NCBI GenBank assembly: GCA_022340285.1
Contig: JAJDOG010000097.1
Coordinates: 37,324-101,323, forward strand
Length of the DNA stretch: 64,000 nt
Source: Betaproteobacteria bacterium
Lineage (GTDB): Bacteria > Pseudomonadota > Gammaproteobacteria > Burkholderiales > SG8-39
Direction: 5' to 3'
Shown: piece by piece, positions 42,741 to 50,261 of the stretch
Layout: the number at the start of each line of letters is the position of its first letter
Position numbering within the stretch: the stretch's first letter is position 1
Translations under genes and position numbers: made by a program
The notes under the pieces: generated by a model
What the model was told of the DNA's origin: nothing
What the model saw: only the letters and a program-made list of their open reading frames with translations
The model's database searches: none

Positions 42741-43970
42741 ATGCCTGTCCAGTTTGTAGCCCGCGCCGGCGAGCGTATCGCCGGCGCGCTGGGAGACTTC
42801 CTGCGCCTCGAGTCGGCGGGAGGAATCCTCTTGATGATCGCGACGGCTATCGCGCTCGTCTTCGCCAATACCGGTGCCGAAGGCCTGTACCAGGCGTTTC
42901 TGGGCACGCCCGTCGAGATCCGTATCGGCGCGTTCATGCTCGGCAAGCCGCTGATCCTGTGGATCAACGACGGGCTGATGGCGGTGTTCTTCTTTCTCGT
43001 CGGACTCGAGATCAAGCGCGAGGTGATGGAGGGCGAGCTTTCCAATCGGTCCCAGCTCGTGCTCCCGGCGCTCGCGGCTGCGGGCGGCATGGCCGCCCCC
43101 GCGGCAATCTTCTGGTTTCTCAACCGGCACGATCCGGTTGCGCTGCAGGGATGGGCCATTCCGGCCGCCACCGACATCGCCTTTGCGCTCGGCGTGCTCG
43201 CGCTTCTCGGCAGCCGGGTCCCCCAGTCGCTCAAGGTATTCCTGCTCACCCTGGCGATACTGGACGACCTGGGCGCGATCATCATCATCGCGATCTTCTA
43301 CACGGAGAACCTGTCCGTGGCGTCGCTCGCCGTGGCAGGCGGCGCGCTGGTGGTGCTGGCAATTCTCAATGCCCGCCACGTGACGGCCGTCCCGCCCTAC
43401 ATTCTGGTCGGTCTCGTGCTCTGGGTGGCGGTGCTGAAGTCCGGGGTGCACGCCACGCTGGCAGGCGTCGCGCTTGCGCTGTTCATTCCGATCCGGCCCG
43501 GGGAGGAAGATGGCAAGTCGCCGCTCCGCTCGCTCGAGCACGATCTGCATCCGCCGGTCGCGTTCGTCATCCTCCCGCTCTTTGCCTTTGCCAATGCAGG
43601 CGTATCGCTCGCGGGCATATCGATGCAGCAGGCGCTGGCGCCCCTCCCGCTCGGAATCGCGCTCGGGCTCGTAGCCGGGAAAGTCATTGGTGTGTTCGGC
43701 ATGAGTGCGCTCGCCATCGGAAGCGGGATGGCGCGGAAGCCGGAGGGAGCAACCTTCGCATCGCTGCTCGGCGTGTCGATGCTCTGCGGCATCGGTTTCA
43801 CGATGAGTCTCTTCATCGCCAACCTCGCGTTCGGGGGCGATGCCCCGCAGCAGGCGGTGAGCGCCGTGATCGGCGTGCTGATCGGGTCCGCGTTCGCCGC
43901 CGTGCTCGGCTTCCTGCTCCTGCGCTTTACGCTCGCGCCACGCGCCGACAGTGCGCGAGCAGGTCGGTGA
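42741..43970 (+). CDS. nhaA: Na+/H+ antiporter NhaA
   Basis: This 409-residue inner-membrane antiporter exchanges internal Na+ or Li+ for external H+. The active-site pair lies in the family motif for TM5 (IPAATDIAFALGVLALLGSRVP, adjacent Asp of ATD; and LTLAILDDLGAIIIIAIFY with Asp-Asp). GLEIKREVMEGELS is the conserved cytoplasmic loop, and VLGVSMLCGIGFTMSLFIANLAF-like residues (GVSMLCGIGFTMSLF) mark TM11. Length is normal. Its last residues (RADSARAGR) are read in a different frame through the start of a luciferase-like remnant, so its original 3' end may have been altered by that junction. Confidence 0.94.
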   Translation: MPVQFVARAGERIAGALGDFLRLESAGGILLMIATAIALVFANTGAEGLYQAFLGTPVEIRIGAFMLGKPLILWINDGLMAVFFFLVGLEIKREVMEGELSNRSQLVLPALAAAGGMAAPAAIFWFLNRHDPVALQGWAIPAATDIAFALGVLALLGSRVPQSLKVFLLTLAILDDLGAIIIIAIFYTENLSVASLAVAGGALVVLAILNARHVTAVPPYILVGLVLWVAVLKSGVHATLAGVALALFIPIRPGEEDGKSPLRSLEHDLHPPVAFVILPLFAFANAGVSLAGISMQQALAPLPLGIALGLVAGKVIGVFGMSALAIGSGMARKPEGATFASLLGVSMLCGIGFTMSLFIANLAFGGDAPQQAVSAVIGVLIGSAFAAVLGFLLLRFTLAPRADSARAGR

Positions 43971-44085
43971 TTTCGGCGAGCTCGTCTATGCCGGCATGGA
44001 CTGGGTCGACCCGGGGCTCGCGAGACGCTCGATGGAGCTCATGGCGCGAGAGGTGATGCCGCGGGTGAATCGAGCAATCGGCTAG
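43951..44085 (+). pseudogene. C-terminal remnant of a luciferase-like (LLM class) flavin-dependent monooxygenase
   Basis: The frame beginning VREQVGDFGELVYAGMDW and continuing VDPGLARRSMELMAREVMPR to the TAG at 44083 reads as the conserved end of LLM-class oxidoreductases (roughly REEVGDFGTLLYAGHDW...ARRSMELMAREVMPRV). Only 44 residues remain; the rest of the approximately 350-residue enzyme is missing. The remnant overlaps the 3' end of nhaA in another frame by 20 bp and the stop of the converging FAD oxidase by 3 bp. This looks like a deletion scar. Translation from the GTG at 43951 is unlikely to give a functional protein. Confidence 0.75.
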
Positions 44086-45602
44086 ACGTACCGACCCGGC
44101 GCAAGAACCGACTCCGGATCCATAAGCGCCTTGAGCCGCCGGGGCACATCCATCTCGACACCCCGCTTCTTTAGGAGGGACATGCCCTCTATGCCAAGCC
44201 GCCACGGCGGAAAGCCTGCGCGAGTCGTCGCATCGAGCACGGCTCTGTAGCAGCGGCTGGCGCGGTTACGCTCTTTGCCGTCGCGGCGATTGAAGCAGAT
44301 GCGTGCCACCAGCACCGCGGCGCGTCCATTCGGCTGCTGGATGGTGAGCTGCGGCTGAAACCCGAATCTCGAGGATACTTTACTGATCAGTCCGATCGCC
44401 GCCTCGACATCGCGGCCCACGGCCGGACACGTCACCCACAGGAAGTACAGGCCGTAGTCGTTGACGAGGGGATCCGCCGAAGTGGGAGCACGCGGCGGCT
44501 TTTGGACCTTCTCACCGCCCAAGTAGGCAAGCAGGAATTTCGGGCTGGGTGAGAACAACTCGCCCGAGCAGAGCGCGGCGCCGGCCCGAAACAGGTCCTC
44601 GACCCCCGGCGTCGCCGCCATCGCGAGCGTTTTCAGCGCGGAATCGACGTTCTCCGGCGCGCGCTCGAGGAACAGCGTTCGCCCGATGTTGCCGAAGAGG
44701 GCATTGATTTCCCGCCGATGGGCGGCTCGCACGGCTTCCGAGCCATGGATCACCCCGACTGCCAGCCAACGCAATTGGCGGTTCCGACCACGGACGGGAA
44801 AGACGTGAACGTTCGTGGGGAGGACGCCGCGCAGACGCAAGGGACGCAGGGCGTCGATGAGCCGCGGCAGCGCGGACGCGGGGACCGAGACAAGGCAGCT
44901 TTCCGCACCGGAGGGCTTCGGGGCAAGCCACAGGCCCATGCGCGTGACCACGCCCAGATTGGATTGGCTGAACAGCCCTTCGAGGTTCGGACCCACTCCC
45001 CACTTTGCGACGTGAGTGACGCGGCTGTGGCGAAAGTTGCCGAAGCCGGTACGCACCTTTGTCCCATCCGCAAGCACCGCCTCGAGCCCGCACACGGACG
45101 CCGAGCGATCGTTCACCCCCAGGCCGCGCTCGAGCGCATTGCCGACGATGCTGGTCTCGGCACCCGCGTTCGTCGACTCGAGCCACCATTCGGGAGCCTT
45201 GGCGGCGAGTGCCTGTGCGAGTTGTCCCTGGGTCACGCCCGGCTCGATGACGACATAGCCGAGCTCCGCGTTGATTTCGAGGATGCGGTCGAGATCGCCC
45301 AAGTCCAGGACCACCTGCCCTTCGGTCACGGGACACGCCTCACCCCAGCCCCAATTACGGCCGCGGCTGATCGGATACAGCGAGATCCTCTGGGTGCGCG
45401 CGATTCGCAGGAGCTTCGGCACCTCCGCGGCATGCCGGGGCCGCAGCACGGCGAGCGTCTTCGGCGCTCGTTTCAGCGTGGTGCGCCCATATCGATCAAT
45501 GGTGGAGTTGTCAACCAGCACGCGCTTTGGTCCAAGGATCTCACGCCACTGCGCGATTGCACGCGCGAGATTGCCGAACCGCCTCTCCGGCGCAGGGCTC
45601 AT
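44082..45602 (-). CDS. FAD-linked oxidoreductase, 4-cresol dehydrogenase / vanillyl-alcohol oxidase family
   Basis: This 506-residue flavoprotein has an N-terminal PCMH-type FAD domain (PISRGRNWGWGEACPVTEGQVVLDLGDLDRILEINAELGYVVIEPGVTQGQLAQAL, then LESTNAGAETSIVGNALERGLG). The C-terminal cap ends LLKKRGVEMDVPRRLKALMDPESVLAPGRYV, typical of PchF and vanillyl-alcohol oxidase. Such enzymes oxidise para-alkylphenols or their alcohols, often with covalent FAD. No cytochrome subunit is adjacent. The ATG overlaps the stop of the GNAT gene (ATGA), so the two are coupled. Its stop overlaps the LLM remnant's stop on the other strand. Substrate unknown. Confidence 0.85.
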   Translation of the reverse strand: MSPAPERRFGNLARAIAQWREILGPKRVLVDNSTIDRYGRTTLKRAPKTLAVLRPRHAAEVPKLLRIARTQRISLYPISRGRNWGWGEACPVTEGQVVLDLGDLDRILEINAELGYVVIEPGVTQGQLAQALAAKAPEWWLESTNAGAETSIVGNALERGLGVNDRSASVCGLEAVLADGTKVRTGFGNFRHSRVTHVAKWGVGPNLEGLFSQSNLGVVTRMGLWLAPKPSGAESCLVSVPASALPRLIDALRPLRLRGVLPTNVHVFPVRGRNRQLRWLAVGVIHGSEAVRAAHRREINALFGNIGRTLFLERAPENVDSALKTLAMAATPGVEDLFRAGAALCSGELFSPSPKFLLAYLGGEKVQKPPRAPTSADPLVNDYGLYFLWVTCPAVGRDVEAAIGLISKVSSRFGFQPQLTIQQPNGRAAVLVARICFNRRDGKERNRASRCYRAVLDATTRAGFPPWRLGIEGMSLLKKRGVEMDVPRRLKALMDPESVLAPGRYV

Positions 45603-46264
45603 TGCACGGCCTCTTCCTCGAGCGCCGCGGTGAGTTGGCGATCTCCAGCCGAAATCCGCATTGGCAGTGCCGCGATGTCCAAGGGTCCCCGAGACCGGAT
45701 GCTGGCGGCCAATGCCTTGCGCACGTCCACCTCGAGGAAGATCTGCCGGCCGCATGCATTGCCGAAGAGCTCGCACTTCCGGCAGGCCCCGACGAAGCGC
45801 GACCCCAACTCCTCGGCCGTCACGACCCGATAATACCCCGAGGCGAGGCGCCGCTCGCAGAGCGCGTCGTTGCTGTCGAGCTCCATGCGCATGAACCCTT
45901 TCGCGCATCCCGCGTGATCGAGAAATGACCACCAGACGTGCTCGAGCAGGCCGCCTAGCCCGAGTCCGCGAAACTCCGGGTACACGAATTGCGAAAACAG
46001 CTCCGGGTGCTCCGGGTCGGACCTGACGTCCACGCCCGCCCATCCGGCGAATCGACCGTCCCACCGTCGCAGCACGAAAAGCTCGGCACCCGGCATCGTC
46101 CGCAGATTCATTGTCTGCCGACCTTCCCGGATTGCCAGTCCGATGACCAGTTCCCGTTCTCGTCTGCTCGCCCACGCCAGCGTCAGGGGCTCGAGGGCGA
46201 CCGCGCCTTTGCTGAAGTGACGCGTTGTGTCCGGTGTGTTGATCGTCGCAAGACTGGACTGCAT
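45599..46264 (-). CDS. GNAT-fold N-acyltransferase
   Basis: This 221-residue protein contains a GNAT core. LFSQFVYPEFRGLGLGGLLEHVWW (about residues 78-101) holds the acyl-CoA pyrophosphate loop R-G-L-G-L-G, and the fold continues through MRMELDSNDALCERRLASGYYRVV. A Cys-rich tail (FVGACRKCELFGNACGRQIF) follows, with four Cys in about 16 residues, which might hold a metal or form disulfides. I chose the ATG at 46264 because GGAGG lies five bases upstream. It is coupled by ATGA to the FAD-linked oxidoreductase, an unusual partner. The acyl acceptor is unknown; it might be the oxidoreductase's product. Confidence 0.75.
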   Translation of the reverse strand: MQSSLATINTPDTTRHFSKGAVALEPLTLAWASRRERELVIGLAIREGRQTMNLRTMPGAELFVLRRWDGRFAGWAGVDVRSDPEHPELFSQFVYPEFRGLGLGGLLEHVWWSFLDHAGCAKGFMRMELDSNDALCERRLASGYYRVVTAEELGSRFVGACRKCELFGNACGRQIFLEVDVRKALAASIRSRGPLDIAALPMRISAGDRQLTAALEEEAVQ

Positions 46265-46439
46265 TCCATCCTCCATTTTTCGTTTCCGGCCTGCGCGATC
46301 CGCAAACCGTACGAGGAGGACTTTAGAATGGCGAAGGGCTGTCTCGCGCCGTCGCGCGACGCAGCATTCTTGTGGCAGACGCACACTTCTCGCGCCGCCG
46401 GCGGAATTCGCGTGAACTAATGCACGAACGACCCGGACG

Positions 46440-47318
46440 TCACTTCCGGGAATCCTCGGGAAGCGGGATGAATTCCGTCTCGTCGGGCACCGCGCCGAAG
46501 CGCTGTTCCCGCCAGCGCCGCTTCGCCTCGTCCATGAGCTCGCGCGAGCTCGCCACGAAATTCCACCAGATGTGACGGTCGCCGTCCATCTTGGCCCCGC
46601 CGAAGAGCATAGCGCGCGCGGGTGTCGCCGCTTTGATCTCGATCGTGCCGCCCGCGGGCAGCACCGCCACATGGAACGGTGCGAGCGGCTCACCGGCGAC
46701 CGTGATGTCCCCCGAGACGACATACACCCCGCGCTCTTCGTGCTCGGGCGGCACGCCGATCACGCCTCCGGCCGATAGCTCCAAGGACACGTAGAGGGTA
46801 TCCGAGAAGACCGGGGTCGGCGCCTTTTGTCCGAAGGCTGTTCCCGCAATGACGTGCATCTGCACGCCGGCGGCGGAGACGGCCGGCAGCGTGGCCTTCG
46901 GCAGGTGCTCGAAGCTGGGCTCGGCCTGCTCGTGTTTCAACGGCAGCGCCACCCAGGTCTGGATTCCGTGCAGGCGTGCGCCGCCGGCACGCTCCTCCTG
47001 CGGAGTGCGCTCCGAGTGCACGATGCCGCGTCCGGCTGTCATCCAGTTGACGTCGCCAGGCTGGATACGCTGCACGGTGCCCAGGCTGTCGCGATGCATC
47101 AGTGCGCCCTCGAACAGATACGTGACGGTGGCAAGGCCGATATGCGGGTGCGGCCGCACGTCAACGCCCTGTCCCACCGGAAAGCGCGCCGGTCCCATGT
47201 GATCGAAAAAAATGAACGGGCCGACCATCTTCTGCGGGAACGCGGGCAGCAGGCGCCGCACCTCGAATCCGCCGAGGTCTTTCGTGTGAGGCTCGAGAAT
47301 TGCCGTCGTCGCTTGCAT
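46440..47318 (-). CDS. Pirin family protein (bicupin)
   Basis: This 292-residue protein has the two cupin domains of pirins. The N-terminal metal site is intact (VRPHPHIGLATVTYLFEGALMHRDSLG and HSERTP), giving three His and a Glu around iron. Bacterial pirins include quercetinase-like dioxygenases (YhhW) and regulators of pyruvate dehydrogenase in Serratia. No substrate can be chosen here. The ATG at 47318 follows AAAAGGAAG; an upstream in-frame reading to 47525 overlaps the hydrolase gene. It lies 19 bp after the formamidase-like hydrolase, so both may be cotranscribed. Confidence 0.9.
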   Translation of the reverse strand: MQATTAILEPHTKDLGGFEVRRLLPAFPQKMVGPFIFFDHMGPARFPVGQGVDVRPHPHIGLATVTYLFEGALMHRDSLGTVQRIQPGDVNWMTAGRGIVHSERTPQEERAGGARLHGIQTWVALPLKHEQAEPSFEHLPKATLPAVSAAGVQMHVIAGTAFGQKAPTPVFSDTLYVSLELSAGGVIGVPPEHEERGVYVVSGDITVAGEPLAPFHVAVLPAGGTIEIKAATPARAMLFGGAKMDGDRHIWWNFVASSRELMDEAKRRWREQRFGAVPDETEFIPLPEDSRK

Positions 47319-47337
47319 GATCGAGCTTCCTTTTATG

Positions 47338-48192
47338 TCAATGGCTACTGGACAACAGTTCGCGAACCAGCGCCGTGAGGGCCCCGTCCGGACTCGCCAG
47401 CTCGTCGAGTATCGTGAAATGATTGTGTCCGGGCAGACGCACGAGTCGACCCGGGAGACCGGCGCGGGCGCGCGCAGCCGAATACATCTCGGACTGACGT
47501 CGCAGCTCGGGCAACTCGTCGCCACCGAACGCGACGATGAGCGGCGCCGACCGCGTCGGCGTCTGGTGCAACGGGCTCAGGCGGCGCGCCTCCGCCTCAT
47601 CGAGCCGCAGCTTGTCGTTTATGTAGCAGAGGCGCATCGGCTCCAGATCGTAGATACCGCTGATCGCTAGTCCGCCCCTTACCGCCGGATCTTCGAGCGA
47701 CATGGCGGTGAGGTGCCCGCCGGCCGACCAGCCGGAGACGAACAGACGCGCAGGATCGCCCCCGAGTTCCGCCAACCGGGCGACGAGCCAAGCGATGGCC
47801 GCACGCACCTCGTCCACGATGCCGGACAGGCGCTTTGCGGGCGCGAGCGTGTATCCGACGAAGGCCACGTGTATGCCGTGTGCCAGTGGCCCGAGCGCGA
47901 GAAAACTGAAATCCTCCTTCGCCCGCATCTGCCAGTAGCCGCCGTGGATGAACACGAGCACCGGCCCGGGGGAGTCGGCGGCGAAATAGTCGATGCGATT
48001 GCGTTCTTCCGGCCCGTATCGCAGGTCGAGGTATCCGCTATGCGTTGCGCGCAGCTCGTCGCTCCGCGCCCGATAGGCCGCCATGAGCGCGGCACTCTCC
48101 GGCACCGCGGCAGAGTTGTTGTATGCCGCATCGAGGGCCGCCCGGTCCATGCCGCGGAACCTGCCGCCTTCATCCACTCGATCCGCGTTCAC
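47338..48192 (-). CDS. Alpha/beta hydrolase, arylformamidase (KynB-like)/BD-FAE type
   Basis: This 284-residue hydrolase has the oxyanion motif HGGYWQMRAKEDF (about 84-96), nucleophile GWSAGGH (Ser about 154), Asp in AFGGDELPEL and His in LPGHNHFTI. HGGYW and the N-terminal MDRAALDAAYNNSAAVP pattern are those of kynurenine formamidase-like esterases. These hydrolyse N-formylkynurenine or aryl esters. No other tryptophan catabolism genes are near. The start is GTG at 48192; an ATG at 48150 (MDRAALD) is an equally plausible start with a slightly better context. It is 19 bp upstream of pirin. Confidence 0.85.
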   Translation of the reverse strand: MNADRVDEGGRFRGMDRAALDAAYNNSAAVPESAALMAAYRARSDELRATHSGYLDLRYGPEERNRIDYFAADSPGPVLVFIHGGYWQMRAKEDFSFLALGPLAHGIHVAFVGYTLAPAKRLSGIVDEVRAAIAWLVARLAELGGDPARLFVSGWSAGGHLTAMSLEDPAVRGGLAISGIYDLEPMRLCYINDKLRLDEAEARRLSPLHQTPTRSAPLIVAFGGDELPELRRQSEMYSAARARAGLPGRLVRLPGHNHFTILDELASPDGALTALVRELLSSSH

Positions 48193-48202
48193 GCCGAATA
48201 GC

Positions 48203-48931
48203 TTACCTCACTGTGCCGCCCGGTCCGGTCGCCGCCGAAGCGGCTCGCCGGTAGGTCATCAGGCGTCCCTTGTACGCGGCCGCGCCGATCGAGGCCGGTG
48301 AGCCGAGCCGCTCCTCGCGTACCAGGAATCCCCGCGCGGCCATATGGCGAGTGAAGGCTGGCCGATTACCTCGGTCGGGATCGATGATCCAGACTTCTCC
48401 GGCAGCGGAAGCGTGATGTGCGATGAATCCGGCAAGCGCTGCGCCTGCGTCGCGGTCGTACAGGAGGTCACTGCCGATGATCAGGTCGTATTGGCCCTGA
48501 ACGTCCCCGGTCGCCAAGCCGTCTTCCCGTGTCGACGTCGCGGCGCGCCAGAGACCGTGTCGATATTTCATTGGCGCCAGATCGTTCAGGCGCAGATTCT
48601 CCCGGAGAAAGCTTTCCGCCAGAGGATGGCAATCGCTCGCGGTGACATCGGCACCCCGACGATGACCGACGAGGCTCGCGAGGGCGAGCCCGCAGCCGAT
48701 TTCCAGAATTCGCTCCCCGGGGCGTACGAGCCTGAGCGCCATGCGCGCCGCCAGGTGCGCGCCAGAGGGCCACAGCATGCCGAACAATGGCCACTCCGCC
48801 GAAGAAATGCCCATACGCTCTGCTTCCCCGAGCGGATCGAAGAACTGTTGACGATCGAGGAGCGAGCAAATGACCAGATCGTCGACGCCCGAAATGGCGA
48901 TGCGCTCCTGCTTGGTTTGATAGCCTGCCAG
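48203..48931 (-). CDS. Class I SAM-dependent methyltransferase (start uncertain)
   Basis: The product shows a family pattern of METTL21/ETFB-lysine-type methyltransferases: DPLGEAERMGISSAEWPLFGMLWPSG, then the SAM motif ILEIGCGLALASLVGHRRGADVTASD and the DLIIGSDLLYD motif IV. These enzymes usually methylate protein lysine. Homology begins near LLAGYQTKQERIAISG, where no ATG, GTG or TTG lies in frame; the CTG at 48931 is given as a placeholder. The only upstream ATG (49222) would overlap the next gene by over 200 bp. A damaged or non-canonical start is possible. Stop is 10 bp from the formamidase-like gene. Confidence 0.65.
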   Translation of the reverse strand: MAGYQTKQERIAISGVDDLVICSLLDRQQFFDPLGEAERMGISSAEWPLFGMLWPSGAHLAARMALRLVRPGERILEIGCGLALASLVGHRRGADVTASDCHPLAESFLRENLRLNDLAPMKYRHGLWRAATSTREDGLATGDVQGQYDLIIGSDLLYDRDAGAALAGFIAHHASAAGEVWIIDPDRGNRPAFTRHMAARGFLVREERLGSPASIGAAAYKGRLMTYRRAASAATGPGGTVR

Positions 48932-49008
48932 TAGCGACGCGCGCGCTGAGCTCGCGAGGAACGCTTGGAGGTCTTGGCGGTCCCGCGGGGACGCCGGATT
49001 GCCTGGGT

Positions 49009-49347
49009 CTATTTTTGAGCTGGCCGCGCAGTCACGATTCCGGCCGCAGCGTAGAGCCGTTTGGCGAGCGAAGTCTGCTTGAAGAAGGCGACTACCGCCC
49101 GCTCCGTTGCCGCAGTACCGGCACGAGGGAGGCGGTTCCGCTCTCCGGATCGCTTCGAGCAACGGACCTCGAGGCACACGTAGGTACCCTCCGCGGTCCG
49201 ATAGAGCGCCAGCTCCATCCAACGCCCGAGATGGCGGCTGAAGTTGTCCGCTCTGGGCTCGGGGCTGCTCGTCACGCGCGCCACCAGCTCGCCGTTGAAC
49301 ACCAGATTCGGCGCGTCATCGAGGGGCAGGTTGAATTCCTTGAACAT
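49009..49347 (-). CDS. Hypothetical protein
   Basis: I do not know a function. The 112-residue product has a beta-rich N-terminal half, MFKEFNLPLDDAPNLVFNGELVARVTSS, followed by SRHLGRWMELALYRTAEGTYVCLEVRC. This resembles small conserved proteins of unknown role that share a NGEL...RW.E..LYRT..G.YV pattern. A basic C-terminal helix (ATERAVVAFFKQTSLAKRLYAAAG) follows. No signal peptide is seen. Starts at 49347, 49365 and 49413 are in frame; homology favours the first. It sits in a minus-strand run of small genes. Confidence 0.55.
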   Translation of the reverse strand: MFKEFNLPLDDAPNLVFNGELVARVTSSPEPRADNFSRHLGRWMELALYRTAEGTYVCLEVRCSKRSGERNRLPRAGTAATERAVVAFFKQTSLAKRLYAAAGIVTARPAQK

Positions 49348-49434
49348 TGCGAGTGAGCCTACCATGTCACGGCCCGGAGCACCGTCCGGCGGGATTGAGG
49401 GCGGTCTAGACATACGAGCAAGTAGAGCGAAGTG

Positions 49435-49749
49435 TCATCGAAAGGACCACTCATGCGAAAAGTCGCCAACGCCGCTCACGCGTAACTTGCTCGGCCGATT
49501 CGCCGACGCCCACGCCTTGGCGTAGCTGAGTGCCGGGGTGCGGTTGAGAAATTCCCGCGGAATCACCTTCCCTGGCAGGACCACGCGCCATCCGGATTCA
49601 GGGCCGGCTTGAACGAGCACGAGCTTCCGTCCGGCTGCGGTGGGTCGAGTCGCGACGATGGGCGAACCCGGGCCGCCCAACGCATCGCCGTCTGGATGTC
49701 CCGCAAGGGAGAATCCGGCGGAAGCGCTGCGCGGTGGCCCGTGCGACAT
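49435..49749 (-). CDS. Small conserved hypothetical protein, DUF2188-like
   Basis: The 104-residue product has a variable N-terminus and a C-terminal core KLVLVQAGPESGWRVVLPGKVIPREFLNRTPALSYAKAWASANRPSKLRV. That pattern (a strand, GW.V, then a helix with ALSYAK.WA..N.PS.L.V) recalls DUF2188-type small proteins. No function is known. No ribosome site is clear, so the start (49749, or 49785) is uncertain. It lies next to the cold-shock gene and the preceding hypothetical, all on minus, perhaps as separate units. Confidence 0.5.
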   Translation of the reverse strand: MSHGPPRSASAGFSLAGHPDGDALGGPGSPIVATRPTAAGRKLVLVQAGPESGWRVVLPGKVIPREFLNRTPALSYAKAWASANRPSKLRVSGVGDFSHEWSFR

Positions 49750-49791
49750 CGCTGTTGACGGAGCAGCTCGTCGCTGCCCCGCCATCTAGGA

Positions 49792-49998
49792 TCAGACCGC
49801 TTTGAGATTGACCGCGGCAGATTTGCCGTTGGCCGCCCGCTCGACGTCGAACGAGATCTTCTGATTCTCGCTGAGCGTGCCGAGTCCGGCGCCTTCGACA
49901 GCCGAGATGTGCACGAACACGTCCTTCGAGCCGTCGTCAGGGGTGATGAAGCCGAACCCCTTGCTAGTATTAAAGAATTTTACGGTGCCAGTAGACAT
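49792..49998 (-). CDS. Cold-shock protein (CspA family)
   Basis: This 68-residue single OB-fold protein binds single-stranded RNA and DNA and melts RNA structure. RNP1 (KGFGFITP, about 13-20) and RNP2 (VFVHISA, about 27-33) are intact, and [15 protein letters not shown] opens the protein as usual. The ATG at 49998 follows CGGAGGACAACC. Upstream lies a well-formed promoter and a leader of about 120 nt with a hairpin, as in cold-inducible csp genes. Whether this copy is cold-induced or constitutive cannot be told. Confidence 0.95.
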   Translation of the reverse strand: MSTGTVKFFNTSKGFGFITPDDGSKDVFVHISAVEGAGLGTLSENQKISFDVERAANGKSAAVNLKAV

Positions 49999-50021
49999 GG
50001 TTGTCCTCCGAATCTGGCGTT

Positions 50022-50044
50022 GCCGCGCACAACATGTGCGTGGC
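50022..50044 (-). promoter_or_regulatory. Stem-loop in the csp leader
   Basis: GCCGCGCAC and GTGCGTGGC flank a 5-base loop (50022-50030, 50036-50044), forming a near-perfect 9-bp stem with one wobble. It sits about 24 bases upstream of the csp start codon, just before the ribosome site. Leaders of csp messages often use structure to sense temperature. The element could do so, but no sequence match to a known thermosensor is claimed. Confidence 0.5.
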
Positions 50045-50128
50045 GTCAAATCACCAATGGGAGAGAACCAGGACAGGGCACCCGCAAGCGGGGATCGTGG
50101 ACGGACCCAAAGCACATTCGATGCGCGC

Positions 50129-50156
50129 ATTATGGGTCCATTCCCGTCGTTTGCAA
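50129..50156 (-). promoter_or_regulatory. Promoter of the cold-shock gene
   Basis: On the minus strand TTGCAA (50156-50151) and CATAAT (50134-50129) are separated by 16 bases, matching sigma-70 hexamers at 4 and 5 of 6 positions. Initiation near 50122 gives a leader of about 124 nt. The next upstream gene on this strand ends at 50262, so the promoter lies within this 263-bp intergenic region. Confidence 0.6.
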
Positions 50157-50261
50157 GCGATAAATGCAAGAATCCTCTGGATATTTCTGAATTTCGGTCC
50201 AGGGCGGGTCGCACACGCCGTGACAAGGTGACTTCCGAGCGAGGATTGCGCGAGTAGCCCG

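Noticed and set aside
42590..43288. In-frame N-terminal extension of the LOG protein
   Set aside because: It lies antisense to nhaA and has no homology, while a good ribosome site precedes the ATG at 42589.
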